The position numbers were made by a program, and so were the translations under genes. A stretch of 64,000 bases of DNA from Kaistia soli DSM 19436 (GTDB taxonomy: Bacteria; Pseudomonadota; Alphaproteobacteria; Rhizobiales; Kaistiaceae), in contig NZ_FQUP01000005.1 of NCBI RefSeq assembly GCF_900129325.1, positions 1 through 64,000 of the forward strand, read 5' to 3'. Below are positions 1 through 11,418 of the stretch, in pieces. How positions within the stretch are numbered: position 1 is the first letter of the stretch; the number at the start of each line of letters is the position of its first letter. The notes under the pieces are model-generated. The model saw only the letters and a program-made list of their open reading frames with translations. It made no database searches and was not told the origin of the DNA.

Positions 1-452
1 TCGTCGGCATTCGTCCGACGGTGAAGTCGACGGTGACCGGCGTCGAGATGTTCCGCAAGCTGCTCGACCAGGGCCAGGCTGGCGACAATATCGGCGCGCT
101 GCTGCGCGGCATCGACCGTGAAGGCGTCGAGCGCGGCCAGGTTCTGTGCAAGCCCGGCTCGGTGACGCCGCATACGGTGTTCAAGGCCGAGGCGTATATC
201 CTGACGAAGGAGGAGGGTGGCCGTCACACGCCGTTCTTCACCAATTATCGTCCGCAGTTCTACTTCCGCACGACGGATGTGACCGGCGTGTGCACGCTGC
301 CTGAAGGCGTCGAAATGGTGATGCCGGGCGATAACGTCTCGATGGAAGTGACGCTGATCGTTCCGATCGCCATGGAAGAGAAGCTGCGCTTCGCTATCCG
401 CGAAGGCGGCCGCACCGTCGGCGCCGGCGTCGTCGCTAGCATCATCAAGTAA
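1..452 (+). CDS. tuf: Elongation factor Tu, C-terminal part (5' end outside window)
   Basis: EF-Tu carries aminoacyl-tRNA to the ribosome as a GTP complex. Only the last ~149 codons are present, with reading from base 3 (VGIRPT then [10 protein letters not shown]). This covers part of domain 2 and all of domain 3. The [13 protein letters not shown] stretch, the [21 protein letters not shown] stretch and the ending [10 protein letters not shown] are classic bacterial EF-Tu. The GTPase domain lies upstream of the window. The gene sits 63 bases before rpsJ, the usual str/S10 junction. Identification is certain; the true start cannot be seen. Confidence 0.98.
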   Translation, partial: VGIRPTVKSTVTGVEMFRKLLDQGQAGDNIGALLRGIDREGVERGQVLCKPGSVTPHTVFKAEAYILTKEEGGRHTPFFTNYRPQFYFRTTDVTGVCTLPEGVEMVMPGDNVSMEVTLIVPIAMEEKLRFAIREGGRTVGAGVVASIIK

Positions 453-470
453 GAGTCGAGGCTCCGGACG

Positions 471-492
471 GGGCACGCGGTAACGCGTGCCC
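471..492 (+). other. Stem-loop in the tuf-rpsJ junction (GNRA tetraloop)
   Basis: A perfect 9-bp stem (gggcacgcg / cgcgtgccc) closes a GTAA loop, which belongs to the stable GNRA class. It is followed by tcgtgact rather than a T-run, so it does not look like a standard intrinsic terminator. An RNA-processing or stability element, or partial attenuation between tuf and the S10 genes, is an inference. Confidence 0.6.
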
Positions 493-515
493 TCGTGACT
501 TAAGGACAGAAATCG

Positions 516-824
516 ATGAACGGTCAGAATATCCGGATCCGGCTCAAAGCGTTTGATCATCGTATCCTCGATGCATCGACGCGAGAGATTGTGAACACGG
601 CGAAGCGTACGGGTGCGCGGGTTGTTGGCCCTGTGCCGCTCCCGACTCAGATCGAGAAGTTCACCGTGAACCGGTCGCCGCATATCGACAAGAAGAGCCG
701 TGAGCAGTTCGAGATGCGCACCCATAAGCGCCTTCTCGACATCGTCGATCCGACCCCGCAGACCGTGGACGCGCTGATGAAGCTCGACCTGGCCGCCGGC
801 GTCGACGTCGAAATCAAGCTCTGA
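516..824 (+). CDS. rpsJ: 30S ribosomal protein S10
   Basis: S10 is a 30S head protein that also serves as NusE in transcription antitermination. The 102-residue product has the normal length. It begins [16 protein letters not shown] and contains [19 protein letters not shown], the conserved loop that reaches into the head, plus [12 protein letters not shown]. An aaggacag ribosome-binding site lies upstream of the ATG. It is the first gene of the S10 block, 16 bases before rplC. Confidence 0.98.
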   Translation: MNGQNIRIRLKAFDHRILDASTREIVNTAKRTGARVVGPVPLPTQIEKFTVNRSPHIDKKSREQFEMRTHKRLLDIVDPTPQTVDALMKLDLAAGVDVEIKL

Positions 825-840
825 GGCGAGCGAGGACAAG

Positions 841-1551
841 ATGCGCTCTGGATTGATCGTACAGAAGGTGGGTATGACCCGCATCTATACGGATGCGGGT
901 GAGCAGGTGCCGGTCACGGTGCTGAAGCTCGACAGCTGTCAGGTTGTCGCCCATCGGACGGAAGACAAGAACGGCTACACCGCGGTGCAGCTCGGCAGTG
1001 GCTTGGCGAAGGTCAAGAACACGACGAAGGCGGAGCGCGGACATTTCGCGGCGGCCGAAGTCGAGCCGAAGCGCAAGGTCACCGAGTTCCGTGTGAGCCC
1101 TGACAACCTGATCGAGGTCGGCGCTGAGCTGACCGCCGAGCACTTCGTCGTCGGCCAGTTTGTCGACGTGTCGGGCACGTCGATCGGCAAGGGCTTCGCC
1201 GGCGTCATGAAGCGGCATAATTTCCGCGGCGGCCGTGCGACTCATGGTAACTCGCTGTCGCACCGTGTTCACGGTTCGACGGGTCAGCGCCAGGATCCCG
1301 GCAAGGTCTTCAAGAACAAGAAGATGGCCGGTCATATGGGCGATGCCCGCGTGACGACGCAGAACCTCAAGGTTGTGCGCACGGATGCCGAGCGTGGCCT
1401 GATCATGGTCGAGGGTGCCGTTCCCGGCGCCAAGGGCGGCTGGATCGAGGTGCGCGATGCTGTGAAGCGCGCGCTTCCCAAGGAAGTTCCGTTCCCCGGC
1501 GCGTTCAAGTCGCGCGCCGCGGCTCCGGTCGAAGTGAAGGAGTCCGAGTGA
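841..1551 (+). CDS. rplC: 50S ribosomal protein L3
   Basis: L3 is an early-assembly 23S rRNA binder near the peptidyl transferase centre. The product is 236 residues and starts [16 protein letters not shown]. It holds the family signature around [20 protein letters not shown] and KMAGHMG; the glutamine of GQRQDPG is the residue methylated by PrmB in relatives. The last ~20 residues, rich in Ala, Pro, Val and Glu, form the extended tail common in Alphaproteobacteria. The stop codon overlaps the ATG of rplD. Confidence 0.98.
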   Translation: MRSGLIVQKVGMTRIYTDAGEQVPVTVLKLDSCQVVAHRTEDKNGYTAVQLGSGLAKVKNTTKAERGHFAAAEVEPKRKVTEFRVSPDNLIEVGAELTAEHFVVGQFVDVSGTSIGKGFAGVMKRHNFRGGRATHGNSLSHRVHGSTGQRQDPGKVFKNKKMAGHMGDARVTTQNLKVVRTDAERGLIMVEGAVPGAKGGWIEVRDAVKRALPKEVPFPGAFKSRAAAPVEVKESE

Positions 1552-2171
1552 TGGACCTCAAGGTCACCACGCTTGACGGCGCGTCGGCTGGCGAGATCTC
1601 GCTCTCGGACGAGATTTTCGGCCTCGACCCGCGCAGCGACATCCTGCAGCGCATGGTCCGGTGGCAGCTTGCTCGCCGCCAGGCTGGCACGCACAAGTCG
1701 AAGGGTCGTTCCGAGATTTCGGGCACGACCAAGAAGATGTACAAGCAGAAGGGTACCGGCGGCGCTCGCCACGGTGCCAAGACTGCGCCGCAGTTCCGCG
1801 GCGGTGGCAAGGCTTTCGGTCCGGTCGTGCGCAGCCATGCGCATGACCTGACGAAGAAGTTCCGCCAGCTGGCGCTGAAGCATGCGCTGTCGTCGAAGGC
1901 GCGCAGCGAGAATCTCGTCATCGTCGCCGACGTCGCTCTCGACGCCGCGAAGACGAAGGCGGTCAAGGAGCGTTTTGCCAAGCTCGGCTGGGCGAATGCG
2001 CTGATCATCGACGGTGCGACGGTTGACACGAATTTCGGTCTGGCCGCGCGCAACGTCCCGCATATCGATGTCCTGCCCGTGCAGGGGATCAACGTCTACG
2101 ACATTCTGCGCCGCGAGAAGCTCGTGCTGACCAAGGCTGCGGTCGAAGCGCTGCAGGAGCGGTTCAAATGA
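1551..2171 (+). CDS. rplD: 50S ribosomal protein L4
   Basis: L4 lines the peptide exit tunnel and in E. coli represses its own operon. I chose the ATG at 1551 ([10 protein letters not shown], 206 residues), which overlaps the rplC stop in a TGATG arrangement. A GTG one codon earlier is possible but less likely. The tunnel-loop region is visible as [17 protein letters not shown] followed by RGGGKAFGP. The 3' end overlaps rplW by four bases, so the two are translationally coupled. Confidence 0.97.
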   Translation: MDLKVTTLDGASAGEISLSDEIFGLDPRSDILQRMVRWQLARRQAGTHKSKGRSEISGTTKKMYKQKGTGGARHGAKTAPQFRGGGKAFGPVVRSHAHDLTKKFRQLALKHALSSKARSENLVIVADVALDAAKTKAVKERFAKLGWANALIIDGATVDTNFGLAARNVPHIDVLPVQGINVYDILRREKLVLTKAAVEALQERFK

Positions 2172-2461
2172 GCAACCCGACCCATTACGACATCATCCGC
2201 AGCCCGGTGCTCAGCGAAAAGTCAACGATCGCGACAGAGCAGGGCAAGGTGGTCTTCAACGTGCTGAAGAGCGCGACCAAGCCCGAGATCAAGGCGGCCG
2301 TCGAGGCGCTGTTCAAGGTCAAGGTCACCGGCGTCAACACCCTCGTCCGCAAGGGCAAGGTGAAGCGCTTCCGGGGCATCGTCGGCAAGCAGAGCGACCT
2401 GAAGAAGGCGATTGTGACGCTGGCCGAGGGCCAGTCGATCGACGTCTCGACCGGTCTCTAG
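2168..2461 (+). CDS. rplW: 50S ribosomal protein L23
   Basis: L23 sits at the exit of the peptide tunnel and is the docking point for trigger factor and SRP. The 97-residue product starts [20 protein letters not shown] and contains [22 protein letters not shown] and the basic [10 protein letters not shown] loop. Start and stop give an ATGA overlap with rplD; rplB follows after 22 bases. Length and order are those of a standard S10 operon. Confidence 0.98.
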   Translation: MSNPTHYDIIRSPVLSEKSTIATEQGKVVFNVLKSATKPEIKAAVEALFKVKVTGVNTLVRKGKVKRFRGIVGKQSDLKKAIVTLAEGQSIDVSTGL

Positions 2462-2483
2462 AGCAGAAGAATAGGCTGAAGCC

Positions 2484-3320
2484 ATGGCTCTCAAGCATTA
2501 CAAGCCGACCACGCCGGGACAGCGCCAGCTCGTCCTCGTCGATCGCTCGGAGCTCTATGCCGGCAAGCCGGTCAAGGGCCTGACCGTTGGTCTCCGCCAG
2601 AGCGGCGGCCGCAACAATCTCGGCCGCGTCACGGCCTATGGGCGTGGCGGCGGTCACAAGCGCACCTATCGCCTGGTCGACTTCAAGCGCCGCAAGCGCG
2701 ACATGACGGCTGTCGTCGAGCGGATCGAATATGATCCGAACCGCACGGCTTTCATCGCCCTCATCAAGTATGAGGACGGCGAGCTGAGCTACATCCTGGC
2801 GCCGCAGCGCCTGGCGATTGGCGATACTGTCGTGTCCGCGGCCCAGGCCGATGTGAAGCCTGGCAACTGCATGCCGCTCGGCGCGATGCCGGTTGGCACG
2901 ATCGTCCACAATGTCGAGATGAAGCCCGGCAAGGGCGGTCAGATCGCACGGTCGGCCGGTGCCTATGCGCAGTATGTCGGCCGCGATGGCGGCATGGCGA
3001 TCCTGCGGCTCAATTCCGGCGAGCAGCGCCTGGTGAGCCAGGCCTGTGTTGCGACGGTTGGTGCGGTGTCGAACCCGGACCATTCCAATATCTCGCTCGG
3101 TAAGGCTGGCCGCAACCGCTGGCTCGGCAAGCGCCCGAGCGTTCGCGGCGTCGCCATGAACCCGGTCGACCATCCGCATGGCGGCGGCGAAGGCCGTACG
3201 TCGGGCGGCCGTCATCCGGTTACCCCGTGGGGCAAGCCGACCAAGGGCAAAAAGACCCGCAACAACAAGTCGACAGACAAGTTCATCGCGCGCAGCCGTC
3301 ATCTGCGCAAGGGCAAGTAA
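2484..3320 (+). CDS. rplB: 50S ribosomal protein L2
   Basis: L2 is needed for subunit association and for building the peptidyl transferase centre. It is 278 residues, beginning [17 protein letters not shown]. The C-terminal signature is intact: [36 protein letters not shown], where the histidine of DHPHGGGEG is the classical functionally important residue. It is followed by rpsS after 12 bases. Confidence 0.98.
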   Translation: MALKHYKPTTPGQRQLVLVDRSELYAGKPVKGLTVGLRQSGGRNNLGRVTAYGRGGGHKRTYRLVDFKRRKRDMTAVVERIEYDPNRTAFIALIKYEDGELSYILAPQRLAIGDTVVSAAQADVKPGNCMPLGAMPVGTIVHNVEMKPGKGGQIARSAGAYAQYVGRDGGMAILRLNSGEQRLVSQACVATVGAVSNPDHSNISLGKAGRNRWLGKRPSVRGVAMNPVDHPHGGGEGRTSGGRHPVTPWGKPTKGKKTRNNKSTDKFIARSRHLRKGK

Positions 3321-3332
3321 GAGAGGCTTTTC

Positions 3333-3611
3333 GTGGCTCGTTCAATCTGGAAAGGCCCGTTTGTTGACGGGTATCTCCTGCGCAAGGCCGAGAAGAGCCG
3401 CTCTTCGGGCCGCAGCGAGGTGGTGAAGATCTGGAGCCGTCGCTCCACGATCCTTCCGCAGTTCGTGGGACTGACCTTCGGCGTCTATAACGGCCAGAAG
3501 CACATTCCTGTCATCGTCAACGAGGACATGGTCGGTCACAAGTTCGGCGAGTTCTCGCCGACGCGCACCTACTACGGTCACACGGCCGACAAGAAGGCGA
3601 AGAGGAAGTAA
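3333..3611 (+). CDS. rpsS: 30S ribosomal protein S19
   Basis: S19 binds the top of the 30S head with S13. The 92-residue protein starts at GTG ([16 protein letters not shown]), with gagaggc as Shine-Dalgarno. Conserved segments include [23 protein letters not shown] and [16 protein letters not shown]. There is one base between its stop and the rplV ATG. Confidence 0.97.
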   Translation: MARSIWKGPFVDGYLLRKAEKSRSSGRSEVVKIWSRRSTILPQFVGLTFGVYNGQKHIPVIVNEDMVGHKFGEFSPTRTYYGHTADKKAKRK

Positions 3612-3612
3612 G

Positions 3613-3993
3613 ATGGGCAAGCCGAAGCGCGAACGCGCGCTGAAGGACACCGAGGCGCGCGCGATCACGCGCATGATCCGTGTCTCTCCGCGCAAGCTCA
3701 ATCTGGTCGCGGCACTGATCCGCGGCAAGAAGGCCAGCGCCGCGCTTGCGGACCTGACCTTCTCCGAAAAGCGCATCGCTCGCGACGTCAAGAAGACGCT
3801 CGAGTCGGCGATCGCCAACGCCGAGAACAACCATGATCTCGACGTCGACGCTCTCGTCGTTGCCGAGGCGTTCGTTGGCAAGGCGCTGGTGATGAAGCGC
3901 TGGTCGCCGCGGGCTCGTGGCCGTGTCGGCCGGATCGAGAAGCCGTTTTCGCACCTGACGATCGTCGTGCGTGAAGCTGGGGAGGCCGCTTAA
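3613..3993 (+). CDS. rplV: 50S ribosomal protein L22
   Basis: L22 spans the 50S subunit; its beta-hairpin lines the exit tunnel and is the site of macrolide-resistance changes. The 126-residue product shows the family core [18 protein letters not shown] and the tunnel-hairpin region [23 protein letters not shown]. The stop overlaps the rpsC start (TAATG). Confidence 0.98.
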   Translation: MGKPKRERALKDTEARAITRMIRVSPRKLNLVAALIRGKKASAALADLTFSEKRIARDVKKTLESAIANAENNHDLDVDALVVAEAFVGKALVMKRWSPRARGRVGRIEKPFSHLTIVVREAGEAA

Positions 3994-4706
3994 TGGGCCA
4001 GAAAGTCAATCCGATCGGGCTCCGCCTCGGTATCAATCGGACCTGGGACAGCCGCTGGTTCGCCAACAAGGGCGAATATGGCCGCTTGCTCCATGAGGAC
4101 CAGAAGATCCGCGAAGTGCTGATGAAGGATCTGAAGCAGGCTGCGGTCTCGAAGATCGTGATCGAGCGTCCGCACAAGAAGTGCCGCGTGACGATCCATT
4201 CGGCCCGTCCCGGCATCGTGATCGGCAAGAAGGGCGCTGATATCGAGAAGCTGCGCAAGACTGTTGCGAAGCTGACCGACAGCGAGGTTCACATCAATAT
4301 CGTTGAAGTCCGCAAGCCGGAAATCGACGCGAACCTGGTCGCCGCCTCGATCGCCCAGCAGCTGGAGCGCCGCGTTGCGTTCCGCCGTGCGATGAAGCGT
4401 TCGGTGCAGTCCGCGATGCGCCTCGGCGCCGAGGGCATCCGCATCAACGCATCGGGCCGCCTTGGCGGTGCCGAGATCGCGCGTCTGGAATGGTACCGCG
4501 AGGGCCGCGTGCCGCTGCACACGCTCCGTGCCGATATCGACTACGGCACGGCGACTGCGCACACGGCCTATGGCACGTGCGGCATCAAGGTCTGGATCTT
4601 CAAGGGCGAAATCCTTGAGCATGACCCGATGGCGTCCGAGCGTCGCCAGACGGAAGGTAACGAGCAGGGCTCGGGCAGCGGTCGTCGTCGCGATAACGCG
4701 GCCTGA
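3993..4706 (+). CDS. rpsC: 30S ribosomal protein S3
   Basis: S3 forms part of the mRNA entry channel. The 237-residue product starts [22 protein letters not shown]. It has a KH-type RNA-binding region centred on [20 protein letters not shown] and the C-terminal domain with [30 protein letters not shown]. The tail is a low-complexity stretch rich in Arg, Gly and Ser after residue ~215. It overlaps rplV by one base. Confidence 0.98.
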   Translation: MGQKVNPIGLRLGINRTWDSRWFANKGEYGRLLHEDQKIREVLMKDLKQAAVSKIVIERPHKKCRVTIHSARPGIVIGKKGADIEKLRKTVAKLTDSEVHINIVEVRKPEIDANLVAASIAQQLERRVAFRRAMKRSVQSAMRLGAEGIRINASGRLGGAEIARLEWYREGRVPLHTLRADIDYGTATAHTAYGTCGIKVWIFKGEILEHDPMASERRQTEGNEQGSGSGRRRDNAA

Positions 4707-4740
4707 CAGCTACCGCACCTGAAGCCGAGAGAGAACGAAA

Positions 4741-5154
4741 ATGCTGCAACCGAAGCGCACCAAGTTCCGCAAGCAGTTCAAGGGCAGGATCCACGGCGTC
4801 GCCAAGGGCGGCACCGACCTGAACTTCGGCGGTTTCGGGCTGAAGGCGATGGAGCCGGAGCGGGTCACCGCCCGGCAGATCGAGGCGGCTCGCCGCGCGA
4901 TCACCCGCGCGATGAAGCGTGCCGGCCGTGTCTGGATCCGGGTGTTCCCGGACGTTCCGGTCACGTCCAAGCCGACCGAAGTCCGAATGGGCAAAGGCAA
5001 GGGCGCGCCGGAATACTGGGCGTCGCGGGTCAAGCCGGGACGGATCATGTTCGAGGTGGACGGCGTCGACGAGGAGACCGCGCGCGAAGCGCTGCGTCTC
5101 GGCGCGGCGAAGCTGCCGATCAAGACGCGCTTCGTACAGCGCATCGCCGATTGA
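4741..5154 (+). CDS. rplP: 50S ribosomal protein L16
   Basis: L16 helps organise the A-site region of the 50S subunit. The 137-residue product starts [19 protein letters not shown] and contains [18 protein letters not shown] and the [18 protein letters not shown] loop, including the arginine hydroxylated by YcfD in some bacteria. A gagagaac Shine-Dalgarno precedes the start. rpmC follows after 25 bases. Confidence 0.98.
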   Translation: MLQPKRTKFRKQFKGRIHGVAKGGTDLNFGGFGLKAMEPERVTARQIEAARRAITRAMKRAGRVWIRVFPDVPVTSKPTEVRMGKGKGAPEYWASRVKPGRIMFEVDGVDEETAREALRLGAAKLPIKTRFVQRIAD

Positions 5155-5179
5155 GCGGCGTACGGACGAGGATAGAGCC

Positions 5180-5380
5180 ATGAAGGCGAAGGACGTTCGG
5201 CTGCAGACGGCCGATCAGCTCGACACAGAGCTCGCGAACCTGAAGAAGGAGCAGTTCAACCTGCGCTTTCAGCGGGCGACCGGGCAGCTCGAGAATACCG
5301 CACGAGTCCGGCAAGTTCGCCGCGACATCGCGAGAATCAAGACTATCGCCGCGCAGAAGCGCGGCGCAGATCAGAGCTGA
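5180..5380 (+). CDS. rpmC: 50S ribosomal protein L29
   Basis: L29 is a small two-helix protein at the tunnel exit next to L23. The start was set at the ATG at 5180, giving 66 residues ([18 protein letters not shown]), the usual size. A longer in-frame reading upstream runs through rplP and is not real. The conserved [20 protein letters not shown] and RDIARIKT helices are present. rpsQ starts 10 bases later. Confidence 0.97.
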   Translation: MKAKDVRLQTADQLDTELANLKKEQFNLRFQRATGQLENTARVRQVRRDIARIKTIAAQKRGADQS

Positions 5381-5390
5381 GGAGGCGAAT

Positions 5391-5639
5391 ATGCCAAAAC
5401 GCGTTCTGCAGGGCAGCGTCGTCAGCGACACGAATGACAAGACCGTCGTCGTGCTGGTCGAGCGCCGCTTCACGCATCCCGTCATGAAGAAGACGGTGCG
5501 CCGGTCGAAGAAGTACCAGGCCCATGACGAGGCCAACACATACAAGGTCGGCGACACGGTCTTCATTGAAGAATCGAAGCCGATTTCGAAGAACAAGCGT
5601 TGGGTCGTGCTCGGCACCGAATTGTCGGACGGCAAGTAG
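5391..5639 (+). CDS. rpsQ: 30S ribosomal protein S17
   Basis: S17 is a primary 16S rRNA binder with an OB fold. The 82-residue product starts [21 protein letters not shown] and carries the signature [20 protein letters not shown] gaggcg Shine-Dalgarno precedes the ATG. It ends the S10 operon in classical terms; the next gene, rplN, opens the spc operon after a 71-base junction. Confidence 0.98.
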   Translation: MPKRVLQGSVVSDTNDKTVVVLVERRFTHPVMKKTVRRSKKYQAHDEANTYKVGDTVFIEESKPISKNKRWVVLGTELSDGK

Positions 5640-5665
5640 CGCACGGAAGAGGTTTGTCGCGGCTT

Positions 5666-5680
5666 TCGCCTGTTGGGCGA
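5666..5680 (+). other. Small stem-loop in the rpsQ-rplN (S10/spc) junction
   Basis: A five-bp stem (tcgcc / ggcga) encloses a TGTTG loop, 30 bases before the rplN start. It is weaker than the other junction hairpins and could be chance in GC-rich DNA. It is listed because it continues the pattern of hairpins at the long junctions of this superoperon. Confidence 0.3.
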
Positions 5681-5710
5681 GGGCAGTGACCAGAAAGCAG
5701 GCGGCCAGTC

Positions 5711-6079
5711 ATGATTCAGATGCAGACTAACCTCGACGTGGCGGATAATTCCGGCGCTCGTCGTGTGATGTGCATCAAGGTTCTCGGCGGTTCCAAGCGG
5801 AAATACGCCTCGGTCGGCGACATCATTGTCGTCTCGATCAAGGAGGCGATCCCGCGGGGTCGCGTCAAGAAGGGCGACGTCATGAAGGCGGTCGTTGTCC
5901 GTACCGCGAAGGACATTCGTCGTCCCGACGGCAGCGTCATCCGCTTCGACAAGAATGCGGCGGTGCTGATCAACAATCAGAAGGAGCCGATCGGGACCCG
6001 TATCTTCGGACCGGTTCCGCGCGAACTGCGCGCGAAGAACCACATGAAGATCATCTCGCTCGCGCCAGAGGTGCTGTGA
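5711..6079 (+). CDS. rplN: 50S ribosomal protein L14
   Basis: L14 lies at the subunit interface and binds the silencing factor RsfS. The 122-residue product, exactly the family length, begins [28 protein letters not shown] and contains [23 protein letters not shown] and [13 protein letters not shown]. It overlaps rplX by one base (TGATG), so coupling is likely. Confidence 0.98.
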   Translation: MIQMQTNLDVADNSGARRVMCIKVLGGSKRKYASVGDIIVVSIKEAIPRGRVKKGDVMKAVVVRTAKDIRRPDGSVIRFDKNAAVLINNQKEPIGTRIFGPVPRELRAKNHMKIISLAPEVL

Positions 6080-6396
6080 TGGCTGCCAAGATCAAGAAAG
6101 GCGACAACGTCGTCGTCCTGACCGGCAAGGACAAGGGCAAGTCCGGCGAAGTGCTGACCGTGTTCCCGACTGAGGAGCGCGCGGTCGTTCGCGGCGTCAA
6201 TATCGCCCGCCGGCACCAGAAGCAGACGGCGAGCGAGCAGGGCGGAATCGTCTCCAAGGAGATGCCGATTCATCTGTCGAATATCGCTGTGGCGGATCCG
6301 ACGGACGGCAAGCCGACCCGGGTTGGTTTCAAGGTATCCGAAGACGGGCGCAAGCAACGCGTCGCAAAACGTTCGGGAGAAGTGATCGATGGCTGA
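6079..6396 (+). CDS. rplX: 50S ribosomal protein L24
   Basis: L24 is an assembly-initiator protein that binds 23S rRNA through a KOW motif, seen here near the N-terminus ([21 protein letters not shown]). The ATG at 6079 gives 105 residues. Later conserved parts are [11 protein letters not shown] and [15 protein letters not shown]. An apparent in-frame extension upstream lies inside rplN and was rejected. The 3' end overlaps rplE by eight bases. Confidence 0.97.
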   Translation: MAAKIKKGDNVVVLTGKDKGKSGEVLTVFPTEERAVVRGVNIARRHQKQTASEQGGIVSKEMPIHLSNIAVADPTDGKPTRVGFKVSEDGRKQRVAKRSGEVIDG

Positions 6397-6946
6397 GGCA
6401 GCTTACGAGCCGCGGCTCAAGAAGTTCTACGAGGACGAGGTTCGCTCGAAGCTCGCAGCCGAATTCGGCTACGGCAATCCGATGCAAATCCCGCGTCTCG
6501 ACAAGATCGTGCTCAACATGGGCATCGGCGAAGCGGTGAACGACTCCAAGAAGGTCGGTACGGCGCTCGCGGATCTCGCCCAGATCGCTGGCCAGAAGCC
6601 GGCTGTCACCAAGGCGCGCAAGTCGATCGCCACCTTCAAGGTGCGCGAGTTCATGCCGATCGGCGGCAAGGTGACGCTGCGCAAGGCGCGGATGTACGAG
6701 TTCCTCGATCGCCTGGTCACGATCGCGCTTCCGCGTGTTCGTGACTTCCGGGGTCTCAATCCGAAGAGCTTCGACGGCCGTGGCAACTATGCCATGGGCA
6801 TCAAGGAGCACATCATTTTCCCGGAGATCAACTACGACAAGGTCGACCAGGTCTGGGGCATGGACGTCATCGTCTGCACCACGGCCAAGACGGATGAGGA
6901 AGCCCGCGCCCTTCTGAAGGCGCTCAACTTCCCGTTCCGCCAGTAA
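6389..6946 (+). CDS. rplE: 50S ribosomal protein L5
   Basis: L5 binds 5S rRNA and contacts S13 and the P-site tRNA. The 185-residue product contains [48 protein letters not shown] and [15 protein letters not shown], all family hallmarks. Translation probably couples with rplX because of the eight-base overlap. rpsN begins 24 bases downstream. Confidence 0.98.
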   Translation: MAEAAYEPRLKKFYEDEVRSKLAAEFGYGNPMQIPRLDKIVLNMGIGEAVNDSKKVGTALADLAQIAGQKPAVTKARKSIATFKVREFMPIGGKVTLRKARMYEFLDRLVTIALPRVRDFRGLNPKSFDGRGNYAMGIKEHIIFPEINYDKVDQVWGMDVIVCTTAKTDEEARALLKALNFPFRQ

Positions 6947-6970
6947 GTCGCCGGGAAAGGATAGGACGAG

Positions 6971-7276
6971 ATGGCTAAGAAGAGCTCCATCGAGAAGAAC
7001 AACCGGCGTCGGGATCTGGCGAAGCAGTACGCCAATCGCCGCAGCAAGCTGAAGGCTGTCGCCAATGACGAGAGCCTGCCGCTGGAGGAGCGCTTCCAGG
7101 CGCGCCTCAAGCTGGCGGAGCTTCCGCGCAATTCCTCGCCGACCCGCATCCGTAATCGGTGCGCGGTCACGGGGCGCCCGCGCGGCGTCTATCGCAAGCT
7201 GATGATGTCGCGTATCGCTTTGCGCGAACTTGGGTCGCTGGGTCTTATCCCGGGCCTGGTCAAGTCGAGCTGGTAG
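6971..7276 (+). CDS. rpsN: 30S ribosomal protein S14, zinc-free long form
   Basis: S14 assembles into the 30S head. The 101-residue length and a single cysteine ([11 protein letters not shown]) show it is the long, zinc-independent form, not the short four-cysteine form. It starts [21 protein letters not shown] and ends [12 protein letters not shown]. rpsH follows after 13 bases. Confidence 0.98.
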   Translation: MAKKSSIEKNNRRRDLAKQYANRRSKLKAVANDESLPLEERFQARLKLAELPRNSSPTRIRNRCAVTGRPRGVYRKLMMSRIALRELGSLGLIPGLVKSSW

Positions 7277-7289
7277 GGAGCACGGTCCG

Positions 7290-7688
7290 ATGACGATGAC
7301 CGATCCTTTGGGTGATATGCTCACCCGGATTCGTAATGCCCAGATGCGCCGGCAGTCGAAGGTTTCGACGCCGTCCTCGAAGCTGCGCGAGAACGTTCTC
7401 GAAGTCTTGCAGCAGGAAGGCTACATCCGCGGCTTCGCCGCCGTGGATCATGGCGATGGCAAGGCGGAGCTCGAGATCGAGCTGAAGTATTTCGACGGCG
7501 AGCCTGTGATCCGTACAATCGAGCGTGTCTCGAAGCCGGGTCGCCGCGTCTACGCCTCTGTGAAGAGCATCCCGCGCGTCAAGAATGGCCTCGGTGTCTC
7601 CATCCTGTCCACGCCGAAGGGCGTGATGTCGGATGCAGATGCCCGTGAACAGAATGTCGGCGGAGAAGTTCTCTGCCAGGTATTCTGA
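7290..7688 (+). CDS. rpsH: 30S ribosomal protein S8
   Basis: S8 is a primary binder of 16S rRNA and, in E. coli, the repressor of the spc operon. I chose the ATG at 7290 ([18 protein letters not shown]), giving 132 residues, the family length; 7296 is an alternative ATG. A longer reading from 7230 lies inside rpsN. The C-terminal signature [20 protein letters not shown] and GGEVLCQVF are intact. Confidence 0.97.
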   Translation: MTMTDPLGDMLTRIRNAQMRRQSKVSTPSSKLRENVLEVLQQEGYIRGFAAVDHGDGKAELEIELKYFDGEPVIRTIERVSKPGRRVYASVKSIPRVKNGLGVSILSTPKGVMSDADAREQNVGGEVLCQVF

Positions 7689-7727
7689 TCTGGCCTTGGC
7701 GCAACACGAACCGGACGGATTGGTCTG

Positions 7728-8261
7728 ATGTCTCGTATTGGTAAAAAGCCGGTGGCGGTGCCGAAGGGCGTCACGACCACCATCAATGGCCAGACGGTCT
7801 CCGTGAAGGGGCCGAAGGGGGAACTCTCCTTCGACTTCACGGATCATGTCTCCGTTGAAATGACGGATGGCGGTATTCAGGTTTCGCCGCGTGACGGGTC
7901 CAAGCCGGCTCGCGCCGCCTGGGGCATGTCGCGGACGATGATCGCGAACCTGATGAAGGGCGTGACCGACGGCTTCTCCAAGAAGCTTGAGATCAACGGC
8001 GTCGGCTATCGTGCGGCGGTTCAGGGGACAAACCTGCAACTGGCGCTTGGATATAGCCACGACGTAGTCTATCCGATCCCGGCAGGGATCACGATCCAGT
8101 GCGCCAAGCCGACCGAGATTCTCGTCTCGGGTACGGATCGGCAGCGGGTCGGTCAGGTCGCTGCAGAAATCCGCGACTTCCGCGGTCCCGAGCCTTACAA
8201 GGGCAAGGGCGTGAAATATGCGACCGAAACGATCTTCCGCAAGGAAGGCAAGAAGAAGTAA
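7728..8261 (+). CDS. rplF: 50S ribosomal protein L6
   Basis: L6 has two similar alpha/beta domains and sits near the factor-binding site. The 177-residue protein begins [16 protein letters not shown] and has the C-terminal-domain signature [19 protein letters not shown]. The upstream junction with rpsH is 39 bases. rplR follows after 11 bases. Confidence 0.98.
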   Translation: MSRIGKKPVAVPKGVTTTINGQTVSVKGPKGELSFDFTDHVSVEMTDGGIQVSPRDGSKPARAAWGMSRTMIANLMKGVTDGFSKKLEINGVGYRAAVQGTNLQLALGYSHDVVYPIPAGITIQCAKPTEILVSGTDRQRVGQVAAEIRDFRGPEPYKGKGVKYATETIFRKEGKKK

Positions 8262-8272
8262 CGGAGACCGTC

Positions 8273-8629
8273 ATGGCCAACACTCAGAAGGACCGGCGCG
8301 CAGCGCGTGTCCGCCGTGCGCTCCGCAAGGTCGCATCGGGGCGTCCGCGCCTCAGCGTGCACCGCTCGTCGGAGCATATTTACGCCCAGGTGATCGACGA
8401 TGCCGACGGTCGCACGCTCGCGGCTGCCTCGACCCTCGAAAAGGATCTGCGCGCCTCGCTGAAGACCGGAGCCGACAAGGCTGCCGCTGAAGCAGTCGGC
8501 AAGCTTGTCGCCGAGCGGGCGAAGGCTGCCGGTGTCACGGCGGTCGTGTTCGACCGCGGGTCATATCTTTTCCACGGCCGCGTCAAGGCGCTGGCCGACG
8601 GGGCACGCGAGGGCGGCCTCGATTTCTGA
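8273..8629 (+). CDS. rplR: 50S ribosomal protein L18
   Basis: L18 carries 5S rRNA into the 50S subunit. The start was set at the ATG at 8273 ([19 protein letters not shown]), giving 118 residues; in-frame sequence before it belongs to rplF. Conserved features are [20 protein letters not shown] and the C-terminal [23 protein letters not shown] block. A ggag Shine-Dalgarno lies upstream. Confidence 0.97.
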   Translation: MANTQKDRRAARVRRALRKVASGRPRLSVHRSSEHIYAQVIDDADGRTLAAASTLEKDLRASLKTGADKAAAEAVGKLVAERAKAAGVTAVVFDRGSYLFHGRVKALADGAREGGLDF

Positions 8630-8678
8630 TGCGCCCCTGACGCGCGTCTAACGGAACAACAGGACGATTGGGATTTCG

Positions 8679-9224
8679 ATGGCCAGAGAGCAGCGGGAAG
8701 AGCGCGACAGCGAATTCGTCGACAAGCTCGTTCACATCAATCGCGTCGCGAAGGTGGTGAAGGGCGGCCGGCGGTTCGGCTTTGCGGCCCTCGTCGTCGT
8801 CGGCGACCAGAAGGGCCGTGTCGGCTTCGGACACGGCAAGGCGCGTGAAGTGCCGGAAGCGATCCGCAAGGCGACGGAAGCGGCAAAGCGGGCGCTGGTT
8901 CGCGTTCCGCTGCGCGACGGCCGTACGCTGCATCACGACGTGTTCGGTCGCCATGGCGCCGGCCGCGTGTTCCTGCGCGCTGCGCCTCCCGGCACCGGCA
9001 TCATCGCCGGCGGCCCGATGCGTGCGGTGTTCGAGACGCTCGGCGTCCAGGACGTCGTCGCCAAGTCGATGGGTTCGTCGAACCCGTATAACATGGTGCG
9101 TGCCACCTTCGCCGCGCTTGCGGCTGAGGACAGCCCGCGCAGCGTGGCATCGCGCCGCGGTATCAAGGTTTCGGTGCTTCAGTCCCGCCGCGGCGGTGAC
9201 GCTGAAGCGACCGCCGAAGCCTGA
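8679..9224 (+). CDS. rpsE: 30S ribosomal protein S5
   Basis: S5 contributes to decoding accuracy and the mRNA entry site. The 181-residue product shows the dsRNA-binding-like N-terminal domain ([21 protein letters not shown]) and the C-terminal signature [43 protein letters not shown]. It starts [13 protein letters not shown]. rpmD follows after 28 bases. Confidence 0.98.
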   Translation: MAREQREERDSEFVDKLVHINRVAKVVKGGRRFGFAALVVVGDQKGRVGFGHGKAREVPEAIRKATEAAKRALVRVPLRDGRTLHHDVFGRHGAGRVFLRAAPPGTGIIAGGPMRAVFETLGVQDVVAKSMGSSNPYNMVRATFAALAAEDSPRSVASRRGIKVSVLQSRRGGDAEATAEA

Positions 9225-9252
9225 TAGCCGTCACCATTCGAGGAATTGACCG

Positions 9253-9462
9253 ATGGCTAAGAAGACCGAAGGCGCGGCTGCCAAGACGCTGATCGTCGAA
9301 CAGACCGCCAGCCCGATTCGCCGGCCGGCCGAACAGCGCGCGACGCTGATCGGCCTCGGCCTCAACCGGATCCGTCGCCGTTCGACGCTGCAGGACACGC
9401 CTGCGGTTCGCGGCATGATCGCCAAGGTGGCTCACCTCGTCCGCGTTGTGGACGAGACCTGA
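9253..9462 (+). CDS. rpmD: 50S ribosomal protein L30
   Basis: L30 is a small 50S protein. The 69-residue product has the core [23 protein letters not shown] and [15 protein letters not shown] short Lys/Ala-rich N-terminal extension ([12 protein letters not shown]) precedes the conserved fold, as is common in Rhizobiales. A gaggaattgacc leader holds the Shine-Dalgarno. Confidence 0.97.
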   Translation: MAKKTEGAAAKTLIVEQTASPIRRPAEQRATLIGLGLNRIRRRSTLQDTPAVRGMIAKVAHLVRVVDET

Positions 9463-9482
9463 GTCATAGAAGGACCAGTCCG

Positions 9483-9974
9483 ATGAAGCTCAACGAGATC
9501 AACGACAATCCGGGTGCCCACAAGTCGCGCATTCGCGTCGGCCGTGGCATCGGCTCCGGCAAGGGCAAGACGGGCGGACGCGGCGTCAAGGGCCAGAAGT
9601 CCCGTACCGGCGTCGCCATCAAGGGCTTCGAGGGTGGCCAGATGCCGCTGCATCGGCGCCTGCCGAAGCGCGGCTTCAACAACATCTTCGCGCTCGACTT
9701 CAACGAGGTCGGCCTCGGCCGCATCCAGACCGCCATCGCGGCGGGCAAGCTGGACGCCTCGAAGGCCGTTACCGCTGAGGCGCTCAAGGAAGCCGGCGTC
9801 ATCCGCCGCGTCAAGGATGGCGTTCGCATCCTCGGCAATGGCGAGCTGACCACCGCAGTGACCTTCGAAGTCGCCGGTGCGTCGAAGCCTGCGCTCGAGG
9901 CGATCGAGAAGGCTGGCGGCACCGTCAAGGTGCTCGTGGCGAAGACGGTCGAGGACGCCGCCGCGGCGTCCTGA
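9483..9974 (+). CDS. rplO: 50S ribosomal protein L15
   Basis: L15 is a late-assembly 50S protein. The 163-residue product starts [34 protein letters not shown], the typical glycine/basic extension, and contains [29 protein letters not shown]. Its end, enriched in Ala, Val and Glu, is ordinary. The 112-base junction to secY contains a hairpin. Confidence 0.98.
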   Translation: MKLNEINDNPGAHKSRIRVGRGIGSGKGKTGGRGVKGQKSRTGVAIKGFEGGQMPLHRRLPKRGFNNIFALDFNEVGLGRIQTAIAAGKLDASKAVTAEALKEAGVIRRVKDGVRILGNGELTTAVTFEVAGASKPALEAIEKAGGTVKVLVAKTVEDAAAAS

Positions 9975-9996
9975 GACATATCGCACCTATCGTCGG

Positions 9997-10017
9997 GACG
10001 CCGCTTGATGCGGCGTC
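9997..10017 (+). other. Stem-loop in the rplO-secY junction
   Basis: An eight-bp perfect stem (gacgccgc / gcggcgtc) closes a TTGAT loop about 70 bases before the secY start. No T-run follows, so termination is doubtful. It may separate ribosomal-protein from secY expression through RNA processing; that is an inference. Confidence 0.5.
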
Positions 10018-10086
10018 TCCGAAAGCCCAGTTTATGTCCCTCGATGGACATAGGATCCCGTCCTGCGGGTCCGATCGGAGCGGCGA

Positions 10087-11414
<1,328 letters not shown>

Positions 11415-11418
<4 letters not shown>
